A stretch of DNA of 64,000 nucleotides from an uncultured Bacteroidales bacterium (GTDB lineage Bacteria; Bacteroidota; Bacteroidia; Bacteroidales; UBA932). The DNA lies in contig CAMKSQ010000006.1 in assembly GCA_946415475.1 (NCBI GenBank), positions 30,367-94,366 on the forward strand. Direction: 5' to 3'. Positions 15,841-24,795 of the stretch are shown here, piece by piece (position 1 is the first letter of the stretch; each line of letters opens with the position of its first letter). The position numbers and the translations under genes are program-made. A model generated the notes under the pieces. That model was given only the letters and a program-made list of their open reading frames with translations. It was not told the origin of the DNA and did not search any database.

Positions 15841-17496
15841 TTAATTCATTTTCTTGCCGTTGAAATACACGCCGCACGGCAGGTTGTAGCTGAAGCCTTC
15901 CTGCGGGGCGGTGAGGAGGTCTTTCTCGAACACCAGGAAGTCTGCGTCCTTGCCTGCCTCAATGGAGCCCTTGTGGGCTTCAATGCCCAGCTGTTTGGCG
16001 CCGTTGATGGTATAGCCGATGAGCATCTCCTCAATGTTCATTCGCTCGTTCTCCGGCGGGAATACCTGGGCGGCCCGGGTGTACGGGTAATCCCTGGTTT
16101 TTTCGGTAATCCAGCGGGTCATGCCCACCTCCATGCCCAGGTAGGGATTCCAAGTGGTGAAATCCATAAAGACAATGTTGTCGCTGGACCAAGATACGGT
16201 GGCGCCGCTGTCCCAAACCGTTTTGCAGCGGAACTGTTTGCGGGCACGTTCCATACCCAGCCAGGTAGCCGCAATCGCGGGGTCTCCGGAATGCCAGTGC
16301 GGGGTAAAGTTGGCGAACACGCCCAGCTTGGCAAAACGCTCCAGGTCATCGTCGCACTCAATTTCAAGATGGGCGCAGGTCACTCTCACATGGAAGGCAT
16401 CTCCCAGCTCCTTTTTGGCCATTTCCACGCCATCCAGTACGGTGCGTGACGCGCGCTCGCCCACCGTGTGAAGATGCAGGTCCAGGTTGGCCTCGTTGAG
16501 CTCCTTCAAAAGCTTTGCAATCCCCTCTGCGGAGAACGCGGTCGACCCTGTGGTATGGACATCCGCATAGGGCGTGACCATGGCCGCGGTATGAATCTTC
16601 TGGGTACCGTCCATGAAAATCTTCATGGTATGGACCTTCAGGTGCTCCGTGTTGTACTCACGCTGGATGCGCTTGAGCTCTTTCAGGCCTTCCTCTGCAT
16701 CCCGTTCCGCATTCACCACCAGGCTTCCGTCAATATAAATGGGCAGTTTTCCCTGCTTGTCCAGCTCTACCAGACGTTTATAGACCTTCTCATGGAACTT
16801 CATGTCGCCCGGAAGGCCGGCGTCAAATACGGCCGAAACGCCATACTCGACGGAAAAATCGATCCAACGCTGAAGCGCCGCATCCACCTGCTCATCGGTG
16901 AGGTCCATCCCGCTGTCCAGGATGATACGCACTTCCGTTGCGCCTTCATACATATTTCCGGTGACATGGCCGTCTTTACGAACGTAAAACGCAAGGCCCG
17001 GGATGGGGTCCGGCGTATCGTCCGTAATACCGTGCCGCTGAAGAATCTTGGAATTCACCCAGATGCTGTGCCCCTCCCCTTCCTGAATCTGCAGTTCCGC
17101 ATCCGGACAGATGGCGTCCAGCTCCTCCTTGACGATATCCTCTCCTTTCAGGAACCGTTTCTCCATGTAGAACCTGTACCGTTTCTCGCCGGGGTGCGTT
17201 TTGATATAATCCGCCATCAGCTCCAGCGCAGCCTGCTTGCCGTCCGGCTCGATCCGCTCTCCCATAGGTGCGTACTCAAAACCAACGGGAATGGTGACAT
17301 GCACATGGCTGTCGATAATGCCGGGCATGATGAATTTGCCGCCCAGGTCCTCTACCTCGCCTTCGTAGCCCTGCAGGCCGGATTCATCGCCCACATACAC
17401 AAATTTACCGTCCTTTACCACCAGGGCCGACGCCATGGGCTGGTTCTTATCCGCAGTAAAAATTTTTGCGTTTTTGATAATCTTGTCTGCTTTCAT
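15841..17496 (-). CDS. Amidohydrolase family 3 metal-dependent hydrolase (copy A)
   Basis: The start at 17496 (MKADKIIKNAKIFTADKNQP) gives 551 residues. It has the N-terminal beta-sandwich strand set (VKDGKFVYVGD), the metal-binding DSHVH (His64, His66), a metal-bridging Lys region KIFMDGT, then LHLHTVGERASR, TCAHLE and VSWSSDN. This is the YtcJ/N-substituted formamide deformylase branch (Amidohydro_3). It is cytoplasmic and hydrolyses an amide-type bond in a small molecule. It is paralogous to 19339 and 28329. A TATATTTG box lies at 17530-17537. Confidence 0.92.
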   Translation of the reverse strand: MKADKIIKNAKIFTADKNQPMASALVVKDGKFVYVGDESGLQGYEGEVEDLGGKFIMPGIIDSHVHVTIPVGFEYAPMGERIEPDGKQAALELMADYIKTHPGEKRYRFYMEKRFLKGEDIVKEELDAICPDAELQIQEGEGHSIWVNSKILQRHGITDDTPDPIPGLAFYVRKDGHVTGNMYEGATEVRIILDSGMDLTDEQVDAALQRWIDFSVEYGVSAVFDAGLPGDMKFHEKVYKRLVELDKQGKLPIYIDGSLVVNAERDAEEGLKELKRIQREYNTEHLKVHTMKIFMDGTQKIHTAAMVTPYADVHTTGSTAFSAEGIAKLLKELNEANLDLHLHTVGERASRTVLDGVEMAKKELGDAFHVRVTCAHLEIECDDDLERFAKLGVFANFTPHWHSGDPAIAATWLGMERARKQFRCKTVWDSGATVSWSSDNIVFMDFTTWNPYLGMEVGMTRWITEKTRDYPYTRAAQVFPPENERMNIEEMLIGYTINGAKQLGIEAHKGSIEAGKDADFLVFEKDLLTAPQEGFSYNLPCGVYFNGKKMN

Positions 17497-17529
17497 AGTT
17501 ATGCTTTTAATGTGTATTAAGTCTATCCA

Positions 17530-17537
17530 CAAATATA
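17530..17537 (-). promoter_or_regulatory. -7 box of amidohydrolase copy A
   Basis: The minus strand reads TTTTTCTATATTTGT around a TATATTTG -7 box. The same 15 bases occur at the promoter at 21132, showing the two promoters are duplicates. Confidence 0.6.
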
Positions 17538-17575
17538 GAAAAAATTCGGCAACCCCGCAACTGTCCAATACATGG

Positions 17576-17646
17576 TCTCGTCCTTAAAAAGGCTGAATAA
17601 CAAGGACGAGAGGGCTAAAATGACCGTCTCGTCCTTAAAATCAGGC
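17576..17646. repeat. TCTCGTCCTT repeats between esterase and amidohydrolase genes
   Basis: TCTCGTCCTT occurs at about 17576 and again near 17633 in direct orientation. An inverted copy, AAGGACGAGA, lies at about 17602. The first pair can form a hairpin of 10 bp. It lies just past the stop of the esterase gene and upstream of the next promoter, so it may serve as an insulator or transcript end. Confidence 0.5.
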
Positions 17647-17685
17647 CCCAATGAGGATGAGATCTCTCTGGCGCACAACCAACAG

Positions 17686-19317
17686 CTACTTGCGTGCAGC
17701 GACGATATCAAGAAGGTAACCGGGCGTGAAGAACTTGTCCATGAACTGGTAGTAGCCGAGCAAAGGGAGGACAGCCTTGTACTGGCTGGCCAGCAGGTCT
17801 TTTTTGATACGTATGTCCCCCGGGCCGGCTATGTCCAGGACGTTCCGGTCCTGGGCCGAGTAGGCCTTCCATTCCACCTTGTCCGTGGACGGATTGCCGC
17901 AGCGGGCGAAATTGGTCCACATCTGCTGAACGCTTGTAAAGATCTCGTCGGAGTTGTTGGTGCCGTTGAAAGTGCTGCTCGTCCCAAGGCCGCGAACGTT
18001 GAACACGAACATGAGTTCCACGGAATGGGCCGCGCCAACCTCCGCATTGCTGCTCGGGTAGGACCAGTAGTAAGAGAACGTCTTGTTGAAGGCGCTCTGC
18101 ACGCCCAGCTGCTGGAGCATAGGAACCCTGAACATGAGCTCATTGATGAACTCCGTCTCCACCAGTCCCGGCTCCTGGAACCGGCATACCCGCTTAAATT
18201 CCTCGTAATACTTCTTGTCCTCTTCCTTCAGGTAGGGAACGGCATCGCCTGCGGCGCGCTGGGCGTATAGCTTTTGCTCTTCAACGCTCAACATCGGACC
18301 CTCACCCATAAACAGCCTCATCTCGTCGGCCGTGCTGCCCGCCAGGATGGAGATGTGCTTTGCATAGCCTTTCTTATACAGCTCGATGGGCGCCTCGGGG
18401 AGCACCTCGGTCCCGTAGTACGGACAGGACGTGAATTTGCCGACCGCGTTGACATACGCCTCCTGGAGCTTCTCTTCGCTCAGCGCCATGATCTCGTCCA
18501 TGGTCTTGCAGCCGGTGTATTCCAGCAGCGCCTTGGTCTTTCCTTGCGCAGATTCGCATTCGACCGGGAAGGCCAGGGTGGTGGAGCCGCTTTGGGCGAT
18601 GACCTTCTGGAAATACCGGTTCGCCTCCTTCATGACCGGCAGGATGGAGACCGAGCCGCCGCCGGCGCTTTGCCCGAAGATGGTCACGTTGCCGGGGTCA
18701 CCGCCGAAAGCGGCGATGTTTTCGTGCACCCACCGGAGCGCCATCGCCTGGTCCAGCAGGCCGTTGCAGGGCGCCGTCTTGAAGTTTTCGCCGCCGGGCA
18801 CCGAGGAGAAGTCCATGAAACCGTACATGTTCAGGCGGTAGTTGATATTCACCATGATAATATCGCTCTGCGCCTGGACCAGGTTGGCTCCGCTGTAGGA
18901 AATCTGCGAGCCCGAGCCCATCACGTATGCGCCGCCGTGAATCCAGACCATCACCGGCTTCTTCGGAGTCTTGTCGTCCTCGTTGAGCCAGATATTCAGG
19001 AAGAGGCAGTCCTCGGACATCTGCTTCTGGATGCAGTCCGGGTAGCCCAGGGAGCCGTAAGCACCCTTTCCGTAGTACTTGGCCTCGAAGACTTTGTCGC
19101 TTGCGTCCACATACTCCGGCGCCTTGAAGCGGCGAGCACCCACGGGCGCCTTCGCGTAGGGGATACCCAGCCACGACGCAACCCCGTGATTCTCGGTGCC
19201 CACAAAAGTGCCGTTCACGCACTTCACGGCATGGGCCTTGTCGTAGTCTCCCGTGATTTCGCTGTTCAAGCAATCATACTGCTCTAAAATCATTAAATCC
19301 TTGAATTCCCTTTTCAT
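17686..19317 (-). CDS. Type-B carboxylesterase/lipase (copy A)
   Basis: The 543-residue protein has the type-B esterase signature SEDCLFLNIWL near 101-111, the oxyanion loop IHGGAYVMGS near 127-136 and the nucleophile Ser217 in FGQSAGGGSVS. The catalytic His is probably in GAAHSVELMF. There is no signal peptide, so it should be cytoplasmic, unlike most fungal and animal relatives. It is transcribed from the amidohydrolase gene 21 bases upstream. It splits carboxylic esters; the substrate is unknown. It is diverged from the two esterases at 30023 and 31561. Confidence 0.93.
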   Translation of the reverse strand: MKREFKDLMILEQYDCLNSEITGDYDKAHAVKCVNGTFVGTENHGVASWLGIPYAKAPVGARRFKAPEYVDASDKVFEAKYYGKGAYGSLGYPDCIQKQMSEDCLFLNIWLNEDDKTPKKPVMVWIHGGAYVMGSGSQISYSGANLVQAQSDIIMVNINYRLNMYGFMDFSSVPGGENFKTAPCNGLLDQAMALRWVHENIAAFGGDPGNVTIFGQSAGGGSVSILPVMKEANRYFQKVIAQSGSTTLAFPVECESAQGKTKALLEYTGCKTMDEIMALSEEKLQEAYVNAVGKFTSCPYYGTEVLPEAPIELYKKGYAKHISILAGSTADEMRLFMGEGPMLSVEEQKLYAQRAAGDAVPYLKEEDKKYYEEFKRVCRFQEPGLVETEFINELMFRVPMLQQLGVQSAFNKTFSYYWSYPSSNAEVGAAHSVELMFVFNVRGLGTSSTFNGTNNSDEIFTSVQQMWTNFARCGNPSTDKVEWKAYSAQDRNVLDIAGPGDIRIKKDLLASQYKAVLPLLGYYQFMDKFFTPGYLLDIVAARK

Positions 19318-19338
19318 ATCTGTGTCCGTATAAATGTT

Positions 19339-21006
19339 TTAATTCATCTTCTTTCCGCCAAAATACACCTGGCTGGGGCTGTTGAAGCTAAAACCTTCGG
19401 GCGCCGCCGTGAGAAGGTCTTGGTCGAACACCAGGAAATCGGCATCCTTGCCCACTTCGATGGAGCCTTTTTTCGCCTCGATACCCAGCTGTCTGGCACC
19501 GTTGATGGTATAGCCCAGCATCATTTCTTCGATGTTCATCCGCTCGCTCTCGGGAGGGAAAGCCGCTATGGTTCTGTTGGTCTCATCGAATCGCGTCTTC
19601 TCGTTGATCCAGCGCGTCATGCCGATTTCCATGGCAAGATAGGGGCTCCAGTTCTTGAAGTCGCCGTAGAAGACCTCGTCGCTGGACCAGGTCACCAGTG
19701 CGCCGGTGTTCCACATGGTCTTGCAGCGGAACATGGAATGGGCACGTTGCTCGCCGATAAAAGTGGGCCAGTACGCAATCGGATTGCCGCCCACGTTGCC
19801 GCCGTGCCACCAGGGGGTGAAATTGGCCGTTACGCCCAGCTTGGCAAAACGATCCAGGTCCGCATCATCCTGAACCCACAGATGGGCGCAGGTGACTTTC
19901 ACGCGGTACTTGTCTCCCAACGCCTTTCTGGCCATCTCCACACCGTCCAGCACCACGCGGGACGAGGCCTCGCCCACGGTGTGTACGTGCAGGTCCAGCC
20001 CGGCTTCATTGAGTTCTTTCAGGATCCCGGCGACCTGCCCGGCATTGAATGCGGTGGCTCCCGTCACACCGGTGTCCACATAGGGCGTCACCATGGCCGC
20101 GGTCTCAATCTTCAGGGTGCCGTCCATGAAGATCTTCAGCGTGTGTACCTTCATGTGCTCCGTGTTGAACTCCTCCCGAAAGCGCTTCACGCCCTCCAGG
20201 GCCTCTTTCATTTTCCGGGGCTGGGTAAGCACGTAGCACCCGTCCACATAGACCGGCAGCTTCCCCTGCCTGTCCAGCTCGCGCAGAAATGCGTAGCAGC
20301 GCTCATTGACATCGTTGTGCTCGGGGAAACCGGCATCGAAGACAGCGTTTACGCCATACTTGACAGAGCTGTCGAGCCAGCGCAGGATGGCCGTGCCGAT
20401 CTGCTCGTCCGTAAGGTCTTTCACGCTGTCGAAGAGCATGGGCCAGCTGGCAGTCTCGTACGAGTTTCCTGTCAGGTGCCCATCCTTGCGCACAAAATAG
20501 GCCAGTCCCGGCACGGGATCCGGCGTTTCATCGCTAATGCCATGTGCCGCCAGGATCTTGGAGTTGACCCAGTTGCTGTGTACTTCTCCCTCCAGAACCA
20601 GCATCTCCGCGTCCGGGCATATCGCATCAAGCTCTTCCTTCGAGAGATCTTCCCCGTTCAGGCAGGTCCGTTCCATCATGAAACGGTAACGCTTCAGACC
20701 CGGATTTTTCTGAATATAATCCGCCATGAAGTCCAAGCTTTCCTTTTTGGTGGAACACATGACAGGCACGCCCAGATCGGTGTATTCAAATCCAACGCCG
20801 GTGGTTATGTGGACATGGCTGTCGATGATGCCGGGCATGATGAACTTGCCGCCCAGGTCCGTCACCTCGCCTTCGTAGGCCTGCAGGCCGGCTTCGTCGC
20901 CCACATAGATGAATTTGCCGTCCTTGACGGCCAAGGCCGTGGCAAGGGGACGCTTGCTGTCCGACGTGAAGATTTTGGCGTTTTTGATAATTTTGTCTGC
21001 TTTCAT
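19339..21006 (-). CDS. Amidohydrolase family 3 metal-dependent hydrolase (copy B)
   Basis: The 555-residue protein is a clear paralog of copy A; the first ten residues (MKADKIIKNA) are the same. Metal-binding DSHVHITTG, LKIFMDGTLKIETAAM, LHVHTVGEASSR, TCAHLWVQ and VTWSSDEV are all kept. An insertion (GGNVGGNPIAYWPTF) lies in the region before the last metal Asp. The gene follows a broken DUF3089 start (21031-21110) and precedes an esterase, so it is likely driven from the promoter at 21132. Confidence 0.92.
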   Translation of the reverse strand: MKADKIIKNAKIFTSDSKRPLATALAVKDGKFIYVGDEAGLQAYEGEVTDLGGKFIMPGIIDSHVHITTGVGFEYTDLGVPVMCSTKKESLDFMADYIQKNPGLKRYRFMMERTCLNGEDLSKEELDAICPDAEMLVLEGEVHSNWVNSKILAAHGISDETPDPVPGLAYFVRKDGHLTGNSYETASWPMLFDSVKDLTDEQIGTAILRWLDSSVKYGVNAVFDAGFPEHNDVNERCYAFLRELDRQGKLPVYVDGCYVLTQPRKMKEALEGVKRFREEFNTEHMKVHTLKIFMDGTLKIETAAMVTPYVDTGVTGATAFNAGQVAGILKELNEAGLDLHVHTVGEASSRVVLDGVEMARKALGDKYRVKVTCAHLWVQDDADLDRFAKLGVTANFTPWWHGGNVGGNPIAYWPTFIGEQRAHSMFRCKTMWNTGALVTWSSDEVFYGDFKNWSPYLAMEIGMTRWINEKTRFDETNRTIAAFPPESERMNIEEMMLGYTINGARQLGIEAKKGSIEVGKDADFLVFDQDLLTAAPEGFSFNSPSQVYFGGKKMN

Positions 21007-21030
21007 GGTGGTGCGCTTTATTTGTTATTT

Positions 21031-21110
21031 GTGTCCACGTCCTTGGCGGCCTCAGGCAACTTTTACCAACTGGCCTTCTTGGAATAGTCGACGGGTATAA
21101 TCTTACTCAT
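21031..21110 (-). pseudogene. Truncated DUF3089 gene (5' remnant)
   Basis: From the ATG at 21110 the minus strand encodes MSKIIPVDYSKKASW, a stop, then KLPEAAKDVDT. This matches the start of DUF3089 copy A (MNKIIPLDYSQKANWCKLPQ and VTKEVDT): the Cys codon has become TAA, and similarity ends after about 27 codons, just before the amidohydrolase start at 21006. The rest of the gene is gone. The short reading frame may still be translated and couple ribosomes to the amidohydrolase. Confidence 0.85.
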
Positions 21111-21131
21111 AATGACTGAACAGGCATTTTA

Positions 21132-21139
21132 CAAATATA
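21132..21139 (-). promoter_or_regulatory. -7 box upstream of the DUF3089 remnant and amidohydrolase copy B
   Basis: The minus strand reads TTTTTCTATATTTGT, identical to that at 17530, with a 21-base leader to the ATG at 21110. Confidence 0.6.
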
Positions 21140-21159
21140 GAAAAATAACAGTGAATATG

Positions 21160-21190
21160 CAAAACCGCCAACCTGGAACGGGTTGGCGGC
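21160..21190 (-). terminator. Rho-independent terminator after DUF3089 copy B
   Basis: On the minus strand CCGCCAACC and GGTTGGCGG form a 9-bp stem with a 7-base loop followed by TTTTGC. It lies 18 bases after the stop codon at 21208. Confidence 0.75.
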
Positions 21191-21207
21191 AAACAAATGG
21201 AGCAAGC

Positions 21208-22209
21208 CTATTTGCGACTCAAATACGCAGCGACACGCGTGGCGACGTTGGCCTTGATGTTGTTGTAGAAAAGGCCGTAGTCCTCGTTGTGGAAGCTGGC
21301 GGCGCCAAAAATGTCCGTGTAGGGGTTGAAGATGCATTCTGCATTGGACACCACCACACCGCGACTGACGTTCACCTGTGCATCGGCGTTAATGTCGTAC
21401 CTGAACTCCTGTTCCAGGGTTTCCAGGCTCAAGATGTATGAGCCCAGGTTCAGGCTTGCGGGCGCGTAAGTGTCGTCCAGTTTCCAGTTCAACGGGTTGA
21501 TGCTGATGGCGCCGGGCATCCACACCATGTTCTTGGCGTTGGCGTTCCCGGGGCCCTCGGTGTTCCAGCTCACGATAACGCCTGTGTCACTCTCCCCCGT
21601 TGCAAACTTCAGGTGCGGATAGTTCTTCAGGTCGTCCTTGGTAACGGCAAAACCAATCACATACGCCGCAATCATGCGCTTGTAATAATCCGGGTGCTCC
21701 TTGAAGTACTTCATCAGGCAGAGCTTGGTCATGGCCGAGCCCTGGCTGTGACCGCCAATCATGAACGGACGACCGCCATTGTAGTTCTTGAAGTAGTAGT
21801 CCAGCGCCGCGCTGATGTCCGTATAGGGCGTTCCGGTAAGTGCCGTGAGCATGTCGCCGGTCTTTCTCCAGCAATCTTCCTCATATTTCAGGCTCGCCTG
21901 ACGATAATAGGGAACAAACACATTGGCGACGTCCGCATAAGCACTGGCATGTGCCTCGCACTCATTTGCTATGCCCGCCACCATCTCTTTATTGTCGATG
22001 GGGGCAAAATTCGGTGCACCGGCCTCCGAACCGTCATAATTGGTAGCCGGGATATAGAACATGTCCACATCCTTGGTGACAGCGGGAATCTTGCACCAGT
22101 TGGTCTTCACGGAATAGTCCGTCGCTTTCTCCCCATTGGCGTCCTTGTTACAGGCCGCCAGGACCAGAGCCATAACGCCCGTCAGGGTCCAAACAAAAAT
22201 TTTCTTCAT
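21208..22209 (-). CDS. DUF3089 alpha/beta-hydrolase-like lipoprotein (copy B)
   Basis: The start at 22209 (MKKIFVWTLTGVMALVLAAC) opens a lipoprotein signal peptide with Cys20; the product has 333 residues. The hydrolase nucleophile motif is GHSQGS after PFMIG. Conserved blocks (NVFVPYYRQ, FATGESDTGVIVSWN, LNWKLDDTYAPASLNLGS) match copies A and C. Unlike them it would be exported to the outer membrane or periplasm. It has its own promoter and its own terminator, so it is a separate unit inside the cluster. Confidence 0.87.
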   Translation of the reverse strand: MKKIFVWTLTGVMALVLAACNKDANGEKATDYSVKTNWCKIPAVTKDVDMFYIPATNYDGSEAGAPNFAPIDNKEMVAGIANECEAHASAYADVANVFVPYYRQASLKYEEDCWRKTGDMLTALTGTPYTDISAALDYYFKNYNGGRPFMIGGHSQGSAMTKLCLMKYFKEHPDYYKRMIAAYVIGFAVTKDDLKNYPHLKFATGESDTGVIVSWNTEGPGNANAKNMVWMPGAISINPLNWKLDDTYAPASLNLGSYILSLETLEQEFRYDINADAQVNVSRGVVVSNAECIFNPYTDIFGAASFHNEDYGLFYNNIKANVATRVAAYLSRK

Positions 22210-22256
22210 CGTGTATGTATTAAAGTTTATCTTATGCTGAGAATCCGTTGGCCGTA

Positions 22257-22264
22257 CAAAAGTA
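22257..22264 (-). promoter_or_regulatory. -7 box of DUF3089 copy B
   Basis: The minus strand reads TACTTTTG with a leader of about 47 bases to the ATG at 22209. Confidence 0.5.
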
Positions 22265-22336
22265 GCCACACCTCCCATAAAGCACAAGAAACCAAAGCCC
22301 CTGACAGGCAAGTTTTGACAATTCTGAAACTATTTT

Positions 22337-23425
22337 CTACGATTCTGAAAGCCGCATCCACGCCGTAGGGGTGGTTCCCACGCTCTGCTTGAAAGCCGCA
22401 CTGAAGGTGCTATAGCTCCGGAAGCCGCTTTGGTAGGCCAGTTCCTGGGCCGTTTTGGGCTGTTGTGAAGCGATGGACGCATGATAGAGCTTGATGAAGT
22501 GCTGAATGCGCAGGCCGTTGATGTAGGCATTGTATGTAGTGCCCTGCAGGGCAAAATGCTTGCTCAGGTAGGCCCGGTTCGTACCTATCTGACTGGCAAG
22601 TTTGGAAACGGAAATATCGTACTGCAAATACAACTGCGGTTCCTCGCAATATCGCTTCAGCAGCGCTCCTATATTGCTCACGCGGGATTGTGACAGGCTG
22701 TTGACGGGGGCGTCTGCCTGCAGCGACACGGGGGTGCTCAGGTCACTTAACGTCTCTACCCGCCAGACGAGATAAATAATAAGCACGACGCAAACCAACT
22801 GCATGGCATACTGGAAAGCCGGTCCCTTGCCGGAGAACGCATAGACGCCAAAAAACAGCATCATGATGAAGAGCACCACGAAACTCTGCCACACCTCCTT
22901 GTGCTCCAGGTCGGAAAAGTTGTCACGCAGCCATCGGCCATATTGCCGTAATGCATGTATCATGTAAATGATCAAGCCGATACTTACCAGCACAAAACAA
23001 ACATAGCCGACGGGCAGAACGGCATAACTGCGGGTGACAATACACCAGGCCCCTGCCAAAACGACGGGCAGCAGCACCACAATGACCGGCCACAGCGGAC
23101 GCCTGCGGTCTTGCAGCATGACGAGCATGACCATGATGGCCAGGGGAAACACACTCATGGTGTCCAGCAATCCGCCTATAAGGTCGGCCAATAAAACGGC
23201 GTCGCTTGACGTAAGGAAGAACAAGGGCATATACCACACGTGGTTCAGTGCGAGGGCGGCAAAGAACGCCGCAGACCAGCGACGCAGGCGGGCCGGCGGC
23301 GTAACATCGGGAGCGATGGCGTTGGCCTTACGGAACAGCAGGTAACAACAGGCCATGACAGCCATGGTCATCACCGCCGCATACAGCATGATATAGAGCG
23401 TATTCTCCCTGATTTGGTCGTACAT
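22337..23425 (-). CDS. Membrane-bound AraC-type transcriptional regulator
   Basis: The 362-residue protein has about seven membrane segments in residues 10-225, beginning IMLYAAVMTMAVMACCYLLF, followed by a cytoplasmic AraC double helix-turn-helix (residues 250-360). The DNA-binding part shows ISVSKLASQIGTNRAYLSKH and the end consensus GFRSYSTFSAAFKQSVGTTP. Such one-component membrane regulators are frequent in Bacteroidota. It probably senses a signal at the membrane and controls neighbours in the hydrolase cluster, being placed between the two hydrolase groups. Confidence 0.9.
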   Translation of the reverse strand: MYDQIRENTLYIMLYAAVMTMAVMACCYLLFRKANAIAPDVTPPARLRRWSAAFFAALALNHVWYMPLFFLTSSDAVLLADLIGGLLDTMSVFPLAIMVMLVMLQDRRRPLWPVIVVLLPVVLAGAWCIVTRSYAVLPVGYVCFVLVSIGLIIYMIHALRQYGRWLRDNFSDLEHKEVWQSFVVLFIMMLFFGVYAFSGKGPAFQYAMQLVCVVLIIYLVWRVETLSDLSTPVSLQADAPVNSLSQSRVSNIGALLKRYCEEPQLYLQYDISVSKLASQIGTNRAYLSKHFALQGTTYNAYINGLRIQHFIKLYHASIASQQPKTAQELAYQSGFRSYSTFSAAFKQSVGTTPTAWMRLSES

Positions 23426-23455
23426 GATTGATAAGCCCGTACTATCCTGTTTTCT

Positions 23456-23536
23456 TCAAAGGTGGCATTTTTTGTCTTTCACCAGGCCGAAGCGGCAGTC
23501 TTCGTTCCCCTCAATCTCGGCCACGCAGAATCCCAT
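23456..23536 (-). CDS. Possible 26-aa Cys-containing peptide
   Basis: A short frame (MGFCVAEIEGNEDCRFGLVK and so on, ending CHL) follows the beta-helix lipoprotein by 24 bases, with GGGAGCCC just upstream of its ATG. It has three Cys residues and no recognisable domain. It may be a real small gene or chance; there is no independent support. Confidence 0.2.
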   Translation of the reverse strand: MGFCVAEIEGNEDCRFGLVKDKKCHL

Positions 23537-23560
23537 AAGGGCTCCCTGTTCAATTTGTTT

Positions 23561-24754
23561 TCACGGTTGGTACACAAACGGGCTTTCGATGACGGGGCCC
23601 TCTTTTCCGCCGATGGTGACTTTGCCGATGCGTTTATAATCGGTTCCGCCGCCGATGCAGTGTGTATCTTCTCCCATGGAAGTCTTTTCGGCCGTTACCT
23701 TCGTCACTCCGTCCGTGATGGTGATATCACCGACGCTTGACTGCTCGCTGGTTCCAATCCCGGCAGCGTCAGAACCGCCTTTGGTATATACCGTACCGCC
23801 GCTTATCAGGATGTTTCCGCACACGGCGTTGTCATTGCCGGAGCCGATGCCGGCGGCGAACGTATTGCCGTCACCGGCGGCCGCCGCCGTAACCGTGCCG
23901 CCGCTGATGGTAATGTTTCCGCAGACGGAAGGGTCAAAGCTTGTTTCAAGTTCTTTGTCGCAGCCGGCGCCGCTGCCAATACAGGCGGCATTTGTCCCTC
24001 CGTGGGCCGTGACCGTACCTCCGCTGATGGTAATGTTGCCGCATATTGACTCGTAGGATGAGCCGATGCCGGCAGACAAATCCCCGGCTTCGGCCACCAC
24101 GTTCCCTCCGCTGATGGTGATATCCCCGCATCGGGAACGCTTGCGCCCGGTGCCGATACCTGCGGCAGAGTCACTGTTGTAAGGCACCGCCGTAACAAAG
24201 CCGCCGCTGATGGTGATGCTGCCGCACTCCGACAGGCCGCCAGCGCCGATTGCGGCGCTGTTCATACCGGAGACAGCACGGATGGTACCCTCCAGGATTT
24301 CAATATTGCCACAGTTTATTTGCTCATAATTCGCACCGCCTATTCCGGCCCCCCGTCCGCTACTGCCTGCTTCCAGTTTGCCGTTCCCTTTAATGCGGAG
24401 CGTCTTGCCTTCGGGCACAAAGATGCCGGGATAATTCTCATGGAAGCCCCTGACAATATTGGATGCCACCAATACGATGGTTGCGTCCCCTGTCGCCGTA
24501 ATGCCGGCCCACTTGTAAGCCTCGTTGTTTTCTCCGTAAATCACTGCGTTTTTCAGCGTGACAACGGCCCCGTCGGCTATGGTAATTTTATAGTTGCCTC
24601 CGAGGATTCCCGAAAGCGTTTCGCCGTCTTTTGCCTCATAATCGGCCGTAAGTTTGGCAAGGTCCACCACCTTGACGGCGCTTTCCTTGTTGCAAGACAG
24701 CGCCGGAAGCATGGCGAAAACGATGGCGGCAAAAGGATAAAGTAACTTTTTCAT
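23561..24754 (-). CDS. Lipoprotein with right-handed beta-helix-like glycine/serine repeats
   Basis: The start at 24754 (MKKLLYPFAAIVFAMLPALSC) gives a lipoprotein signal; an upstream in-frame ATG at 24793 is discussed in the findings. After about residue 135 there are about eight repeats of roughly 28 residues of the form CGNITISGGTVTA, then AAGIGSG. Six of them carry a Cys before Gly (NCGNIEI, ECGSITI, RCGDITI, ICGNITI, VCGNITI, VCGNILI), which would stack in a ladder. Similar repeats occur in carbohydrate-binding beta-helix domains (Cthe_2159-like). It probably sits on the cell surface and binds a polymer; no catalytic site is visible. Confidence 0.75.
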   Translation of the reverse strand: MKKLLYPFAAIVFAMLPALSCNKESAVKVVDLAKLTADYEAKDGETLSGILGGNYKITIADGAVVTLKNAVIYGENNEAYKWAGITATGDATIVLVASNIVRGFHENYPGIFVPEGKTLRIKGNGKLEAGSSGRGAGIGGANYEQINCGNIEILEGTIRAVSGMNSAAIGAGGLSECGSITISGGFVTAVPYNSDSAAGIGTGRKRSRCGDITISGGNVVAEAGDLSAGIGSSYESICGNITISGGTVTAHGGTNAACIGSGAGCDKELETSFDPSVCGNITISGGTVTAAAAGDGNTFAAGIGSGNDNAVCGNILISGGTVYTKGGSDAAGIGTSEQSSVGDITITDGVTKVTAEKTSMGEDTHCIGGGTDYKRIGKVTIGGKEGPVIESPFVYQP

Positions 24755-24795
24755 AAAGATGACATTCCCAAGAATAATGGTCTGAGCTTTCATAC

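Noticed and set aside
24754..24793. Upstream start MKAQTIILGNVIF of the beta-helix lipoprotein as the true start
   Set aside because: The lipoprotein signal begins at the inner Met; the leader resembles the amidohydrolase start only weakly (7 of 13 residues), so it is kept as a possible scar, not a start.
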